Origin: Phytoseiulus persimilis
Lineage: Eukaryota > Arthropoda > Arachnida > Mesostigmata > Phytoseiidae
Assembly (NCBI GenBank): GCA_037576195.1
Contig: CM075103.1
Coordinates: 32,510,723 to 32,574,722, forward strand
Length of the DNA stretch: 64,000 nt
Reading direction: 5' to 3'
In this document: in pieces, positions 25,024 to 37,599 of the stretch
How positions within the stretch are numbered: the stretch's first letter is position 1
How the letters are laid out: the number at the start of each line of letters is the position of its first letter
Notes under the pieces: model-generated
Databases searched by the model: none
What the model saw: only the letters and a program-made list of their open reading frames with translations
Told to the model about the DNA's origin: nothing
Position numbers and translations under genes: made by a program

Positions 25024-25650
25024 CGTACGTGGACAGCAAAACTGCTCTGCAGAGCGGTGTGGTCGAGTTCAACGTCAGCGACCGTCTGGCGCCTTCGGAT
25101 GATTTTTTTCAGCATCAGCTTGACCACCATTCACATGCAGAAGAAATGTTTCCTGAGACCGAAGCTAAACGTCATGTAAGTATCGCAGATAATCGGGATG
25201 AACGAGGATGATCTCGACGAAGTGTCTAACTCGAAAATATCACCTGTATTGAAGAACTGAGGTTTCAATTCCTTCCAAAGTTTGAGAAGGATTGTGGCAG
25301 GCGGACTTTTCGAGAAGTATCTCCGGGATGCACTTGGAGCGGACCGAGCCGGCGCACCAAGCAAGTACAGAGGACGAGGGCTTCGCTTGAAAGACTTCGC
25401 TACACATTTCATAGTTTTCACGATGGGCGTCTCTCTTTCTGCGACTTGGTTCTGCATACGATATTTTTGTAGGAGCGCGGAACGCCGCTCCAGAGAACGG
25501 TCATATCCTTCAGCGAATCCATCGTCATCAAATATTGCGCCCATGTTGCATGTCAGCGAAAGGAGGAATAATGTCAGGAATCGCCGCCCGAATAAGCTTC
25601 GACCATTCACCTTCAGAAGGAGTTACCAAAATTTCTACCAATTGTATTAA

Positions 25651-28204
25651 ATCCGAGCATTCCCATCTTATTTTGTCGAGATGGAAAATGAAGGGCGAGC
25701 CGTTTAGTGATCGAACCCTGTCGCTTTTCTCCCTCTCTAACAGGGTGATCCTACTCTGCGCTATTCAGCGCATTCCTGCGATTTCTCTTCACAGTGTGGC
25801 CATGTTGGCTCGATCGGGAACCGTCAATCGAGACTCATATTCGTGAAAGCTGCCTTCAGGGATTCAGGAGAGTTCAGAGCCCTCCCCCATATTTCCTCAG
25901 GTCCTCCTGAAGATATCAAGTTTCATCAAATTAGAGCTCGCGTGAATGCATTCGATGCACAGACGGCGATTTGCTATTCGACGGAAAACCAGGTTTTTGA
26001 GGGAAAATCTGAATCGTCCGATCGACCCCAAAAATTACACACGCGGATAGTCTGGTACATAATGGGTGACTTCCACAAGGGGAGGCGTCGTCGCTTTTCA
26101 ACTCCTTGGGGAGCTACGGGAGGTTCGCGAGAGAAACGCTTGCCTCTGGCGCGACAGACACGGTCAAGCAAGCTCGAAGATAGAATCTGGATTCTCCCCC
26201 ACCAATTGGGAGAAACTTCGAGGAAATAGGTGAGCTTTGCAACGCCCTCCCGGACACAGATTTCATCATACGCATTTCGTAGACTCCGATCATGCCGCAG
26301 CAGCGGTAGCCCACTTTGCTTTTCACCTGTGATACTCTGCGTGCAGTACACTTGTGCTGCAGTCGGGACCAGCGTAGCGGAATTCGAGCGTAGAAGGGCT
26401 CGACGTTCATTATTGCCCGCCGGTTTTCCATTCCCCCAGAGAACACCACGGTCAACACTACTGGAGCGTGTCGCTCACTACCGCCATCCGCTCAAATCAG
26501 CCGGTCGCTCAAGTCAGCTGCCGCTCAAATCCGGCCTTCGATCGGGTCCGCTTCCACTCATTTCCTGCTGAGTTCAGCACCGCCGAGCTCCGTAAACTTT
26601 GTTTCGCACCAACTTTAGAGGGATATGAGCAGAGTATTGACCTATAGATGCGAATGTTCACTCATCTATCGTGGAAGGACACGCACTCGGGCGCGAGTTC
26701 CGAATCGAGGCTGAGCCATAGTCGGATCATACGAAACACTGAGTGAGGGAAAAGTATGTGTATGTACTCCCAGCAGCTCCGAAGTGTGGGTTATTCTGAG
26801 TCAGCCATCCGCAGATCGAGCCGCATACGGTCGTCGGCGTGGAAAGTGCGCTGAGTTGAAGCTTTCTCGTTTTTTCAGCAATCATATTCCGGAGCTTGAC
26901 TCGAAGAGTCAAGGTTCGACAAGTTTCCGGTACGACAGACTTCCTCCGCAGACTTGAAGCTCAGCTGATCGGGGGTTGGGGCTCGCGGAGACCGAGGATG
27001 TAGGTATAGTTCAGCACTAGGGGCACTAGTGCCAATCCTTGGAACGAACGGGGCTGCCCTCAGCTGAATCCATCACGGAGCGGGAATCACATATCCATTC
27101 GGGACATAGTAGACCGAGTTTTCCGACACCAGTTTCACTGAAACCCAGCTCACCGACTTGACCTTTCTCACAATCGCAAAGCTATCCACGCTGGTTCGAC
27201 GGGATGAATAAGGCATCGCAAACTATTTGGCAGTGAAAACTGAGAACTAGAGAGTCGCAAAAGCCTCGCGCTATCCACTGACAGCCGGTGTCGCAAGCTT
27301 TCATGTATGTAGATCAACATTATGGTGAATCTACCGTTGAGGTTCGAGTGGCATAGCGGTAAACACGTGTGTCTCGCAGCCGCGTAGAGCTGGCAGGAGC
27401 GCACGTTAGGTTGGTTCAGGTCAGGCAAGGCCATCCAAGAAGAGCATGAAACGCGGACTCTGTTGCCGTTTGGTTCCTGCACCTTCCGCTGCTAACACTC
27501 CACGATTGTGAGAGGAGAGTAGTTGTTGGAGAGGGTTTCAGTGAAGTTAGTTCGGTGGGACGGCTCCCAGCCATGAAATTGTTCTCATAGACTAGCAGCC
27601 CAAGTTCTCGCAAATAACTAGCGGGAAAGTCCAATGGTCTCGCTGAAGGGAGCACTTCCGGGCTTAGAGAACGATCGTCGAACATGTAAGCCCTGAGGCG
27701 ATCGATGGTCTTCTTTTGATGAGCATAATCAGCGAGTCCAATCCATCATGACCTGACTGCTTCCCTGTCAGGGACTCGGAAGAAGACTCAGAGACTTGAT
27801 GCTGTTGGGAGCGGATCAGTGACTAAGAATACTTATCCAGTCCGATGGAGAACTATGTCCTCACAGGGATGCGCTTCGAGAGGCACTTTTGAGACTGGAG
27901 GGTGTGCAACGGTTTCCACTCAATCCAGGGTACGCCTTTGCCTAGTCACTGGGCTCAGGGAGCCGCCAGGGTTCCCTATGGTCAGATCCGTCTCCACAGC
28001 TACGGATATCTGCGTGTTTGGTATTTCGTCGGGACTACAGGGATACTTCTCGGACACAAGTTCCGACTGCCGGTCGATTCATCAATAGAAATCACGGAGC
28101 ATTATCCTAGGGCTCTCGGGACGAACATACAGTCTCTGGCAATATGAAAGTGCTAAATTTTGACAACTCTAGTCTTTCCGATGGATTCCGCACGATTTCG
28201 CGAT
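25651..28204. other. Spacer between pseudogenes B and D
   Basis: No gene is recognised apart from the tRNA-like piece at 27343-27425. Short open frames on both strands lack supporting context. Confidence 0.4.
27343..27425 (+). repeat. tRNA-derived (SINE-like) segment
   Basis: TGGCATAGCGGTAAACACGT matches the A-box/D-arm pattern of a tRNA (TRGYNNARNNG). A weak B-box-like GGTTCAGGTC follows about 50 bp downstream. Stems of a functional tRNA do not form cleanly, so this is more likely a tRNA-derived SINE head or a tRNA pseudogene. Confidence 0.35.
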
Positions 28205-31074
28205 ATGAGCGGGATTCGGAATGCTGACTGTTCATCGAAGTTCTCCTCGTCAAATGCTTGACATCGGTGGATGATTTCGTGCAGCTCGAAAGCGAGTCTC
28301 ACTAGAAGAAGTGGTTGTGGCGGTGTAAAATATGGCATGAAAATGCGAAACTCGGACCATTGAATCGCGACCGCAGTGGAATGCGTCCGAACATTTACCT
28401 CACATCGACTACAAAGTTATTGCGTTAGAATAACCATGAGAAAATTGAGGGTTTGGCTAAATCTGAGGCATGCCAAGGCTCGTGTGAGTTTGAGAGCAGC
28501 GAACCAGGAATTGCCACGGATTAACCCTCCTCATACGAGCCACACTCCTTTGACACATCACATCTACGTTTGGTGACGATCGTTTATCGGCAACATGATC
28601 AGTCCAGAGACGGGATGAAGATGAGTTACGATCTCGATTGTTGCCAAAGCATCCACCTCGTGGAGAAGGGAGAGTAAACTCGGGAGCAATTTTTCGTAAC
28701 GATCAGTGATATCACTTGTGCTCACGGGGGAAATGACGAAATGCTGACGGAGCCTCCCTGCGCGAATGAGTGTCTCGCCAGCGCCCCCCCCCGTGGCACT
28801 CCCCTGTTCCCCCAACTCCTAGTTCGAGTTTCGCTCCGGATTCACTCACAAACTTGCGATTCTTGGAGGGGTTCAACGCGGGTTTTGGGAAGAATCCGCT
28901 CCAGGAACACGACGTAACACCTGCGAGAGGAAGGAATATTCGTCAGGCATGTAGAGCAATCACGGAGTCCACGATAACAGTGGTTTCGACCTGCGGGGCT
29001 GTGTTTCCCTGGTATACTCAAATGATTGCTGACGATTCTCATCTCCGAACCCCAGAGTTTCCGCATCAACATTAAGGCACATCATGTCGGAATCGAGTTA
29101 CTCTCTGACTACACCACAGTCTGCTGCGACTGCGGGATAGTTCTCGAGAAAGGTTGAGATTTCCAGCTGTTACAACCGGACGAGATTGCTCTGAGATGGA
29201 GCTACGTACCAACGATTACGATTCTCGACCGGCCTTGTGATCCGGAACCTCGCTCATTTCAGGAGTGTGGTTTTCCGCTCGTCTCTGCCTGTTGCGAATC
29301 ATCAGAAACTGTTTCCGATGATAGGGGAAGTTTCTGAAAGTACGATATGGAGCTCTGGAGGATGATCTGTTGTCCTATCGTGAGCTCCTCAGGTGACATC
29401 AGACAACGGTGTATTCTTCTAAGAATCGATCACTGGAAGCATCCATTGACTGAACAAAGGATTCCGCACCTGTATGACTACAATACATCCGATGGTTCCG
29501 TCGGCCTGCGCAGAAACGATTATCATCTGCTGAGGACTATAGTCTGTGAGTTGGATTCTTCGTGAGTTTATCGCCAGACCTCGGTAGAATTGTGTTGGAT
29601 ATCGTCTCCGCGCATGAGTCGGGAGGAGCGCGCCTCTTCCGACCGTATTCTAGAGGGTTGGGACCCAACTTCATCGAGACCGTCTTCACCGACAAATCCT
29701 CTTTACCGATCCGGAAGTGCTGGCAGCAAATGGTGTCCTATTTCCTGCTGTTCCGTTGTGCCGCTCAGCGATTCACTCTCGAAGAAGTTATCGTTGCGCA
29801 ACGCGAACCGAGACTGATAAATGAGAGGCGTTCGTGGGCTTGCCACGCTTATTCGTCGAAATCGACTTGTCAAGAGACAATCATGAATATGCTTTTTGAG
29901 ATCATAGGCGACTCAAAGTTATGCTACGATGCTTCAGTGGGAAATTGGAGGTTCTCAACTCTCTTCGGCTGCGGGACACCACTCACATCACAATGACGGG
30001 TTCTGGGTGATTCTGATGCACAAACGTGCGTCGGTTTCTGCCGATGGCGCGGCGCTTCTGCGGCGAGTAGGTTCTCATTCGCAAGGGAGATTCACAATTT
30101 TCCGCGCTAAGAACTGCGGGACATGGATTTCGCAATTTCCGAAATTGCCTGCCATTGATTTCACCTCAGTTTATAACACAGATGTCATCAAATTCATGTC
30201 GGAACCCCCACTCGAGAAGAGTGCTGTCTCTACCATGGCGTGGATGCTCGACAGATTGGGGTTATATTCCTCCCTGGCGGGCCCCGGTGGGCGTCGGCAA
30301 CACACCACGCTCTCCGCAACGCCGAAAAGTACAGCGAGGAGTGATTCATCCCTGAATTTCCCGGGAAGGATGCTGATTGTTTCATCATTCACTGCAGCAA
30401 GCGCTACCGTGCATCATGTTTGGTCAAAGAAATCTACTGCAAAAACGTTGCGACGAAATTCGGACTATCACCCCATGGTGGCCTGTTTCTTAACCGGACG
30501 TGAGCAAGTGCTGAACGCACGATATTCGGTTACAGCCCGTAATTTCCCTGGAATATCATTGCCACAAAGTCTCGGTATTCATGGTGTGTTTCATGAATTT
30601 TCGACTCTACGATCCAGCCGTGAACACCACCGAATCTCTAGCAGACGCGATTGAGAGCGGAAATTTCACGGTGAGAACGTTGCGAATGTCGGAATCCGAA
30701 CCAGACTTCGTCACCTGTTTCTGCTACCTTCGAATGATTTCCTCCACCTCCTGCGATTGAGGTATGCGAGAACCCAAAATCAAACCTCCAGTGATTCATC
30801 TTCAACACAGGAGCCTATGTGTAGCGGAGTCTTCAGGCTGAAGAGAGAGGAGACCAGAGAGGCTCCTGAGCTCATGGTTGGGAAGTCCCTCCGAGAGGAA
30901 TAACGATATTTCATTATCAAAGTGTTCAGTTCGGCTCGCTTCTCAGAGAGTTCGAGCGCCTGTTCTCCGGCTCTGGAATCACCCGATCGTGTTTGTACAG
31001 ATGAATTCGGTTTCCGCGCGGAGCCCCGATGAAACATCGCTCAGCTCCGGGTGGGTCAGGTCCATCGTCTAGAT

Positions 31075-31288
31075 CAGTGGTTCTCAACTCCACTGGACCC
31101 ATCGACCCCCTGGGCGACTTCGTTGGAGTTTATGGACTGCTGTCCTCCGAGGGGTCGACCGTCGACCCTTGATCCACCAACGTGGACGCCAAGAGGTATG
31201 GTCAAATCCACCCTGGCATCACCTCTGTAAACCGGAGATCGGCCATCGACCCCCAGGGGTCGATATCGACCACTTTGAGAACCCACTG
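31075..31288. mobile_element. hAT-type miniature element (214 bp) with 8-bp target duplication
   Basis: The ends CAGTGGTTCTCAA and TTGAGAACCCACTG are inverted repeats of the type known for hAT transposons of the Charlie/SPIN group. Flanks are GTCTAGAT (31067-31074) and CTCTAGAT (31289-31296), an 8-bp duplication with one mismatch, the size hAT transposases make. The interior has CATCGACCCCC-type motifs and no coding capacity. It inserted in what was intron 9 of pseudogene D. Confidence 0.85.
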
Positions 31289-31296
31289 CTCTAGAT

Positions 31297-32365
31297 TCTA
31301 GAGGCGATTTCTGTCGATGAGACGAGGGAATCAGAGGTGTCTACGATAGATGTCGAGTTGAAGATCGAGTCGGCAGCTAAGCAAAGTCAGCAAACGGGAT
31401 AAACAGCCGGGGAAGATCGATCACGATCACCGAGAGCAGGGGGACGCGTTGCCCCCTATGTTGCTCGGATGTTCAATCCGAAGGTGGGGACCTTTCGTGA
31501 CAGGAGGGTCGAACTTAGCCGTGTGCTTGAGGCGCGTCGACAGTCCCCGCTGTCGGACCCGTATCGGATGCCTCTCAAGCCACGAGAACAGTGACAGGGG
31601 TGACTCCCTCCCAGGTGACATCTCAATTCCAGCCACGATTCTTCCGAGTGTCATGAAAAGAAGATATTTTTCGTCGCAATCTGTATCGCTCTTCTACCAT
31701 AGCGAAGGTGGGTTCGATGCGAAAAACAGCAAGGGATGAATGCCATGCGCTGAGGATGGCAACATTCGCAGTTCCTGAACATGCTCCGCCGTTGATTGTG
31801 AGCGCGTCTCAAGACACCACGGAGTTGGTGAATGAGCGACCTGCATATTTGTATCCATGTCTGAGAATCTGGTTATCAAGGAGCTCCCGAGCCCGTGGTT
31901 GTCGATCCCTAGATCGTGGAGGGAGAAACTTCCAAGGAGAAATGTGAAGAGAAAGTTTCTCGCCTCGAGTAATGCACTAGATAACGCGAATGACCGACGG
32001 AAAAAAAATGTCGCGGAATCGTCGAGGAGAGGGATCACTTCGGAAGGAAACGCGTTGTCTGTCCAGAATAAGCTCTCACCTTCTGACAGATGAGTGGGAT
32101 TCTTGAAAGGAAGAGGGGGACGAACGTCTGGAACGAGCTCCGCGGAGGACAGGGGGCAAGATCGGAAGTCAATGCGTTTCTTCTCGAGTTGTGGCCTTCG
32201 GAATTCGGTGGAAGGAAAGTGCCACCTTGGACTACATACACGCCCTTACACGGAGTTCTTCGAAGACTTCCTACAGATACCCTTCTGAAACTTCTTCGGC
32301 ATGTTCCTGAGATCATCGGATCTAACGCGGGATCTCACAGTGATGCGTCCTTCTTCCCATTACCA
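31297..32365. other. Rest of intron 9 region of pseudogene D
   Basis: About 1.1 kb. No receptor exon is visible. Two plus frames (31857-32093 and 32090-32518) are open but have no recognisable product, and the second runs into the decayed exon 10. Confidence 0.4.
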
Positions 32366-32841
32366 ACTCGGTTACGACTTCGTCGACGTGAGGCTTCCTC
32401 TATCGGCCCTACAGCGCAACTCGGCGTCACCGACCGCCTTGGACCGTCGAACGATTCCTACGGCATGAATTCGTCCACCATATCCACTAAAAAAAAAATT
32501 TCTCGAACCGAAAATTAACAAAAAGTGAGTTCCGATAAGACCCAGGCCCTGGATGAGACTCATGAACGATTGATCGGGACAGGGATCGTCTCCTGAAGCT
32601 CACATGAAAGAGTCGCGATAACTATCCCCGCGACCGCAGAGCTTCACGAGTCCTTATAGGAGGACGTTTTGGGAAATATCTCGTTGATTCGCTCGGAAGC
32701 AGGGATGCGCGTGGAATGGTTCTCACTCGAAGTCATGGACGTATTCTCCGGTTGGCGGATTCCGGTACATCACTTCGTTGTGTTTCATTCGGGGCCCTCG
32801 TCGCGATCTCTGTTTTGTGCCCGATAGGTCTCGCTTTGTGA

Positions 32842-35800
32842 GAACCTGCGAAGGGAAATCGGGGAAACTTTTTCTCCCAAATAAAGTGCGTTGGAAGCAG
32901 ACTCCTCCCGATCGGAGGCCTCAGAGCGGGGCATCTTGTGCAGAAGTGGGGGCCATCTAATGAGCGCAGAATAGACGTGAAAATGAACCAGAATCCTGTG
33001 CGAACGGGAGTGTTGCGTCGCCGTTGGATACTTGATACCCGCGACAACAGGGGTAGTTTGCAAAGCAATACTCGTGGAGCCCTAGCGGAATTCCCGGAGT
33101 TGGTATCAATGGAGTATCGACTTCGTTGTGCAGCACCTTCGCAAGACGGGAGACAGAGTAACGGAACCTATGAATGTGAATATTGACTCGTTTTGTCGTT
33201 GGCACGACACGTGCTTCGCCTCCTGCTCCGTGTAGAGGTGAAGTTTTAGCCAGAGCGCATGAACTCAGTACCCTTAGGGGAAGCCCGGACTACCACTGGC
33301 ATGGACCATGTCTCTCCGATGCGAATCGAGTTGGTCCAAAAATCGCCAGAGACGGATCCCTTGTCTCATTCGACGTAAGACCCCGCATCACTGACTAGCG
33401 CAACTGTAATCGCAGACGGTTCTGCTGCAGATCTAGAGAATCACGGAACTGAGGCTCGAGCAAAGCTACGAACGTTTCGGTTCATCTGACGTGACATAGA
33501 GGTCATGCCGTTTCCCGCTATCAGCGTGATTTTCGTTCGCTGGTGTCTCGAGAAGATTTCTCCTCCCTATCTCCGAAAACGGGGGCCACGGAGACGTTGT
33601 ACTCGGTCGATGATTCCAGGCTGCAGATCGTGCAACGGTGGCGACAGTGATTGCGGTTGCTCCCCAGAGTCTTCGGAGGGGAGATGCGGCAACGGACATT
33701 TTCACCAATGATGTACGTGGGGGGGGGGGGGACGGTGCGAGAGATACTCAAGGTGGGCGGGGGTTCGAAGTCCGAGGTTCGCTGTCTCGCAGTCAGGAAG
33801 GGTTTCAGTGAGGCATCAACCTGGTGAGGTGTTTGATGTACACAGGCCTGATCCGTGGTGGCGATGCCAAAGCTGTGATCGGTGACCTGAAGCAATCGAG
33901 CCTTGGCGGAGCTCGAAGTGACGCGGCGGAGACTGAAATCGAGCTGTCATCAGGCCGTCGGCTCTTCCGACCACGATTCCACAAACACCGAAGGGCCTAT
34001 CACAGGAGAGCTGACATCTCCGGAAGCTCGGCAAAAACTGAGATCGGAAGGCTCTCCTCCAAATGTCAGGTGAAATCTCAGCGACTCCCTCCACGCCCGT
34101 TCATCTCGACAAGTTTGTCCGAGCGGCGTGACGCCATGCCCTTAGAGGCGTGCTTCTGTGATTTCCCGAAAGTTCTTGCTACGACTCACCAGCTCGCGCA
34201 TCTGACTGCCAAGTTATCGTTGCATGAGCTCTCAACGGGGAATTCCCGACGGGAGCTCGGTGTCCGGAAGTTCGCGCAGACTGCGACGTGTGTTATCACG
34301 GAAAGATTCATATTGTTGCCTCGGTGGACCGGGAAGGAAGGAGTTTCATACCATCGGCCGTGTGTTCAAAAGAACTCTCCGAACTTTTTGAAAGGACGAG
34401 CATGTCACCACGAAAGATCACCCGCATAGCACAAGCGTCAGAGTCTCGGTTTACTGGCATAATGATGAGTCTTTTCAGGATACCGTTAGCTGTCGCCGGT
34501 CCGCAGACTCCACCGGAACGTCATGTCGGGAGCTCACTTATTTCTCTAGGCGAGTATGCAGCAGCTCTACATTTTCGTAGACTCCGCACTCTGAATGGGT
34601 TTGTGAGAGGGGTCGAGGATAGTCCTCATCCTATCGGGCAATAACTCTCTGCGATGGAAATGCGTTCCTGTAGGTCCCGACAGGTTTCCAAGAAGACTCT
34701 GCCTGAGCATGCGTCCGTAGGCTTGTGTTGCCCTGGTTTCGACCTCCAATCTCCTGGAAGCTCCGTGGCGATTTCCGGATGTTAACTCCTGCATTTCCTG
34801 GTGGGAGTTCCACGCATGAGGATGAGGACCCGAACTTTCCTCTCGGAAAACAAATGGTGGTATTAAACCTACAGGGCTCAGACGATCGAGAGTCCGATCG
34901 AAGGGTGACCGCAAGTTCGACGTGCAGCGGAAGCCAGAGATCAATTCTTTCCTTCCTCCGGGGCTTTCCGGCTGCTTCCGAAATCAGTTCAAGGATCGTC
35001 GTCATACCACAGAATGGATCCAGCTATTTCGAGTCGTGAATTCCATCAACTGAAAAAGTCCCACCGCCGGTATCGTCATCTGACTATTCCGTGCTGTTGG
35101 GGGTCCGTCATCTGGCGAGTCCCCTGGATTCGTTGAGCCCTGCTGCGAAGTTCAGGGTCCTCAGGGAATCTTCCTCGATCCAGCCTGCACCTTATATTAG
35201 AATACGCGACCTCGTCAATCGCGGAACTAAGGTGTGCCACGTCGGTTTCATGAGAGCGAGTTTGCAAGCAAAAAGAGCTGCTCGCAGCGCGTGGGTTTGC
35301 TCGAGAACTCTCGGGATTAGAAACGGCCTCCGGAGCGGGCGATGCTCTCTGAATACATTCTTATCATTCCCACCCTTTAGATAGAAGAGGCCGAGTGTAG
35401 AGTCCCGGGCTTCAGCTGCTTCTTCGAGACAGTTTGAAGGGGGACAAGGAAGGAGAACGCGGCTTGTGCCCAAGCCCGAAGCATCACGGAACTTCATTCG
35501 CCTCTCCGCAGTTGAACGGGCGTGGCAGCTATCCGCTCTCGATTCCTTTCCTTTTCCCCGCCGGTTTTTTTCGGTCAGTGGAGAATTCATTTTCTCCCCC
35601 AGGTGACTGCGCGTAAACGTGTGTGATCGCAGAATCCGAGCAAAATAATGTTCTCTTAATCGCAAGACATCAAACCAGATGCGGTGAACGTACCGCAAAC
35701 TGGCGGGACATCGATGTGAAGGTCTCGACGAGCTACTGGACTGTATACGTTCTGTATGAGTTGCGCTTGGAATTCGAACGAATGGAGGAGTGAATCGCAA

Positions 35801-35910
35801 CGCCATCGCGGTCGACTCCCCACTGCACCGGCGCGAACCAGGAAAACTACTTCTCCACGAGCACGTTTCTCCCTCGAGCGGATGAAACTTCTGCGACTAA
35901 CGGTTGTGAT
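32842..35910. other. Spacer between pseudogene D and the foldback element
   Basis: No gene is supported. Long frames occur (plus 33824-34429, 201 codons; minus 35806-35192, 204 codons) but have biased composition, overlapping open frames on the other strand and no known motif. A run of 13 G lies at 33719-33731. Confidence 0.4.
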
Positions 35911-37117
35911 AGACCTATTTTCCGTTATAACGCATAAGGAAGATAGTATTTCGTTATAACGGAAAATGGTATTTTCGTTTATAACGGAGAATCGATTCGG
36001 GAAAATGAATGGAACCCTTGCTGTTTGTCCGTACTCTGCAGTACTTCTGAAGAACCGACACCAGGACTACCAAGAGACAAGGAACCATGGTCATCTCGCG
36101 CCGGCTGTAAGGTGTCTGGATCCGGGTAACTAATATTCATTCCCGGTCGCCCGAAAACGGAGAATACTCAAGTTTTCCAGCGAGACGCGAGCCGATTCAC
36201 CCAATCCCTTTCAGGCTGCAAGTTACATTATCATGAGGAGGCCTCGCCGGTACCTCTGACTCTACAGGCTTGACGCGTCTCAGAATCTCTGTGACGCTTC
36301 GAGGAAGACTTTTCGCTCGATTTCTACGACACTTGGCTAAAGATGATTCGCTCGATCTCTTCATGGTCGACGATTCGTGATTCGTGCACTTCCTTCAACA
36401 ATATGAGGTGGATCCAATTGAAACTTACATGAATATCTTCAGTCAAAAATCTCTGTGATGTCAACATACATACATGTTCCTGTATAGACTGCCTCTTCAT
36501 ATTCTCATGCTCCTGCTAATTCCACTCTCTCGTCCTCGATTGTGAGGTTATTGTGGGGTTCTAGAGTTCCGGTCCCATAGCGTCAGCAAATGCAGCACAA
36601 ATACGAGCATGATCATGAGCGCGTCCCGTAAGGCCTCATCAAATAGCAAGTCATTCGAGTATTATCTCAAAGGAGAGGTCGCCGATGGGTGTAACTTGTT
36701 GTGTGAGCTCAACTCGAGACCCGGTTCGCACTCCCGAAGTTTCATGGAAATACATGATTTGTGATAGAAATCCTCCAGATATCCACCAGCACCTTTGAGG
36801 GAATCTTTGAGCGACAGCATCAGCGAGATCGGAGTTCACACTTCATACACACAGTAGAGCCGCGTGAGATCTCCGTAGTCTCTTGTCTCCTGGTACTCCT
36901 GAGGCTGGTCCTCGAGAAGTACTGCAAAGTCTGGTTAGATAGGAAGTCTTCCATGTATTTTCCCGAATTGATTTTCCTGTCATAACGGGGAAAAATGAAT
37001 TTCCGTTATAATGGGAATACTATTTTCCGTTATGCGTTATAACGGGGATACTATTTTCCGTTTGCGTTTTAACGGGAATACCATTTTCCGTTATGCGTTA
37101 TAACGGAAAATAGGTCT
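35911..37117. mobile_element. Foldback-type element, 1.2 kb, with reiterated CGTTATAACG ends
   Basis: The termini AGACCTATTTTCCGTTATAA and TTATAACGGAAAATAGGTCT are perfect inverted repeats. Inside each end the motif TTTCCGTTATAACG (often followed by GGAATACTATT) is repeated two to five times, more on the right side (36980-37117). Flanks GTTGTGAT (35903-35910) and AGTGTGAT (37118-37125) share TGTGAT and may be a worn 8-bp duplication. No transposase is visible inside, so it is non-autonomous. Confidence 0.75.
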
Positions 37118-37163
37118 AGTGTGATGGAGAGAAACACCACAAGCAGACTGCATAACAGAGAAG

Positions 37164-37290
37164 TGACAACATGTACTAATCAACCGAATGAAGGGATAGT
37201 TTCAGAAATGATGCAGGCTCGATGAAGAGAGAGGAAAGTGCCTGCATGTCAGGGACCGCAGGGCGACCCCGCGGAGCGCGGTCGACTACC
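37164..37290 (+). repeat. Dispersed repeat, copy 1
   Basis: Resembles 57301-57423 in direct orientation: both start TGACAACATG, share ATCAACCGAATGA and GATAGTTTC, and continue through AAAGTGCCTG into a G/C-rich part. Both copies sit beside other repeats (foldback element here, satellite there). Family is unknown. Confidence 0.65.
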
Positions 37291-37599
37291 GCCTGGTTCG
37301 CTATAAAATTGGTGGCAAAACACGTAGTTTGGAATCCATGTTCCGATGGTGGAGAGCCATGGCCCCCGTGTGGCCCGAGCTGGATATTTCGTACTTCGGC
37401 GAATACATCGTCTCCGGCGAAGTGAGGAGACAATATCGACCCCGTACTTATTAAATCTACGTGTCCCGCCCACGCTACACGATACGTTCTCGGCCCGCAA
37501 ACCCTCGCTTGGAGTCGACTCGCTACCTAAACACACATACTAACGGGTGAATGCGGGGTTCGAGCGCTGCTTAAAAAAAGGAGTCCATCTGGGCCAACT

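Larger units (their letters stand above)
18134..25650 (+). pseudogene. Ionotropic receptor pseudogene B (exons 1-9, then exons 10-11 after 2.9 kb)
   Basis: All eleven exons of the receptor plan are found: 18134-18490, 19677-19841, 20447-20602, 20721-20824, 20921-21014, 21099-21244, 21359-21494, 21634-21876, about 21983-22092, 25024-about 25180, 25281-25650. Lesions: TGA at 19713-19715 in place of a conserved Trp; a 13-nt deletion in exon 6 (146 nt instead of 159); TAG at 21377-21379 in the TM1 exon; a 10-nt tandem duplication in exon 8 (CCGGATGCGA repeated; 243 nt instead of 233); one extra T in the run at 25103-25109 of exon 10. Exon 9 is poorly conserved at its start. Exons 10-11 could be a separate 3' fragment, but B lacks those exons and they lack exons 1-9, so one split locus is simplest. 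Exon 11 encodes TM3 and ends at a stop at 25648-25650. Confidence 0.85.
28205..32841 (+). pseudogene. Ionotropic receptor pseudogene D, heavily decayed
   Basis: Remnants of most exons in order: part of exon 1 (about 28205-28485), exon 2 (about 28585-28730, stop after LVEKGE), exon 3 (29056-29211; TGA at 29155-29157; GT donor replaced by AC), exon 4 (29458-29561, open, acceptor AG changed to AA), exon 6 (30120-about 30258, roughly 20-nt deletion), exon 7 (about 30364-30499), partial exon 8 (about 30545-30690), exon 9 (about 30810-30900, EPMCSGV start), exon 10 (about 32366-32527, frameshifted, no acceptor AG) and exon 11 (32640-32841, premature stop within TM3). Exon 5 was not found with confidence. 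Intron 9 carries a hAT-type miniature element. Damage in nearly every exon and splice site makes this an old pseudogene. Confidence 0.85.

Noticed and set aside
24825-25130. Minus frame across exon 10 of pseudogene B as a separate gene
   Set aside because: It is antisense to a recognisable receptor exon and is its shadow.
33719-33731. G13 run as a regulatory G-rich element
   Set aside because: A single homopolymer without spaced G-tracts; more likely slippage or assembly noise.
33824-34429. Plus frame of 201 codons
   Set aside because: No family motif, Arg/Ser-rich composition typical of chance frames at this GC level, overlapping open frames on the other strand.
35192-35806. Minus frame of 204 codons
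   Set aside because: Same reasons; no recognisable domain and no splice context.
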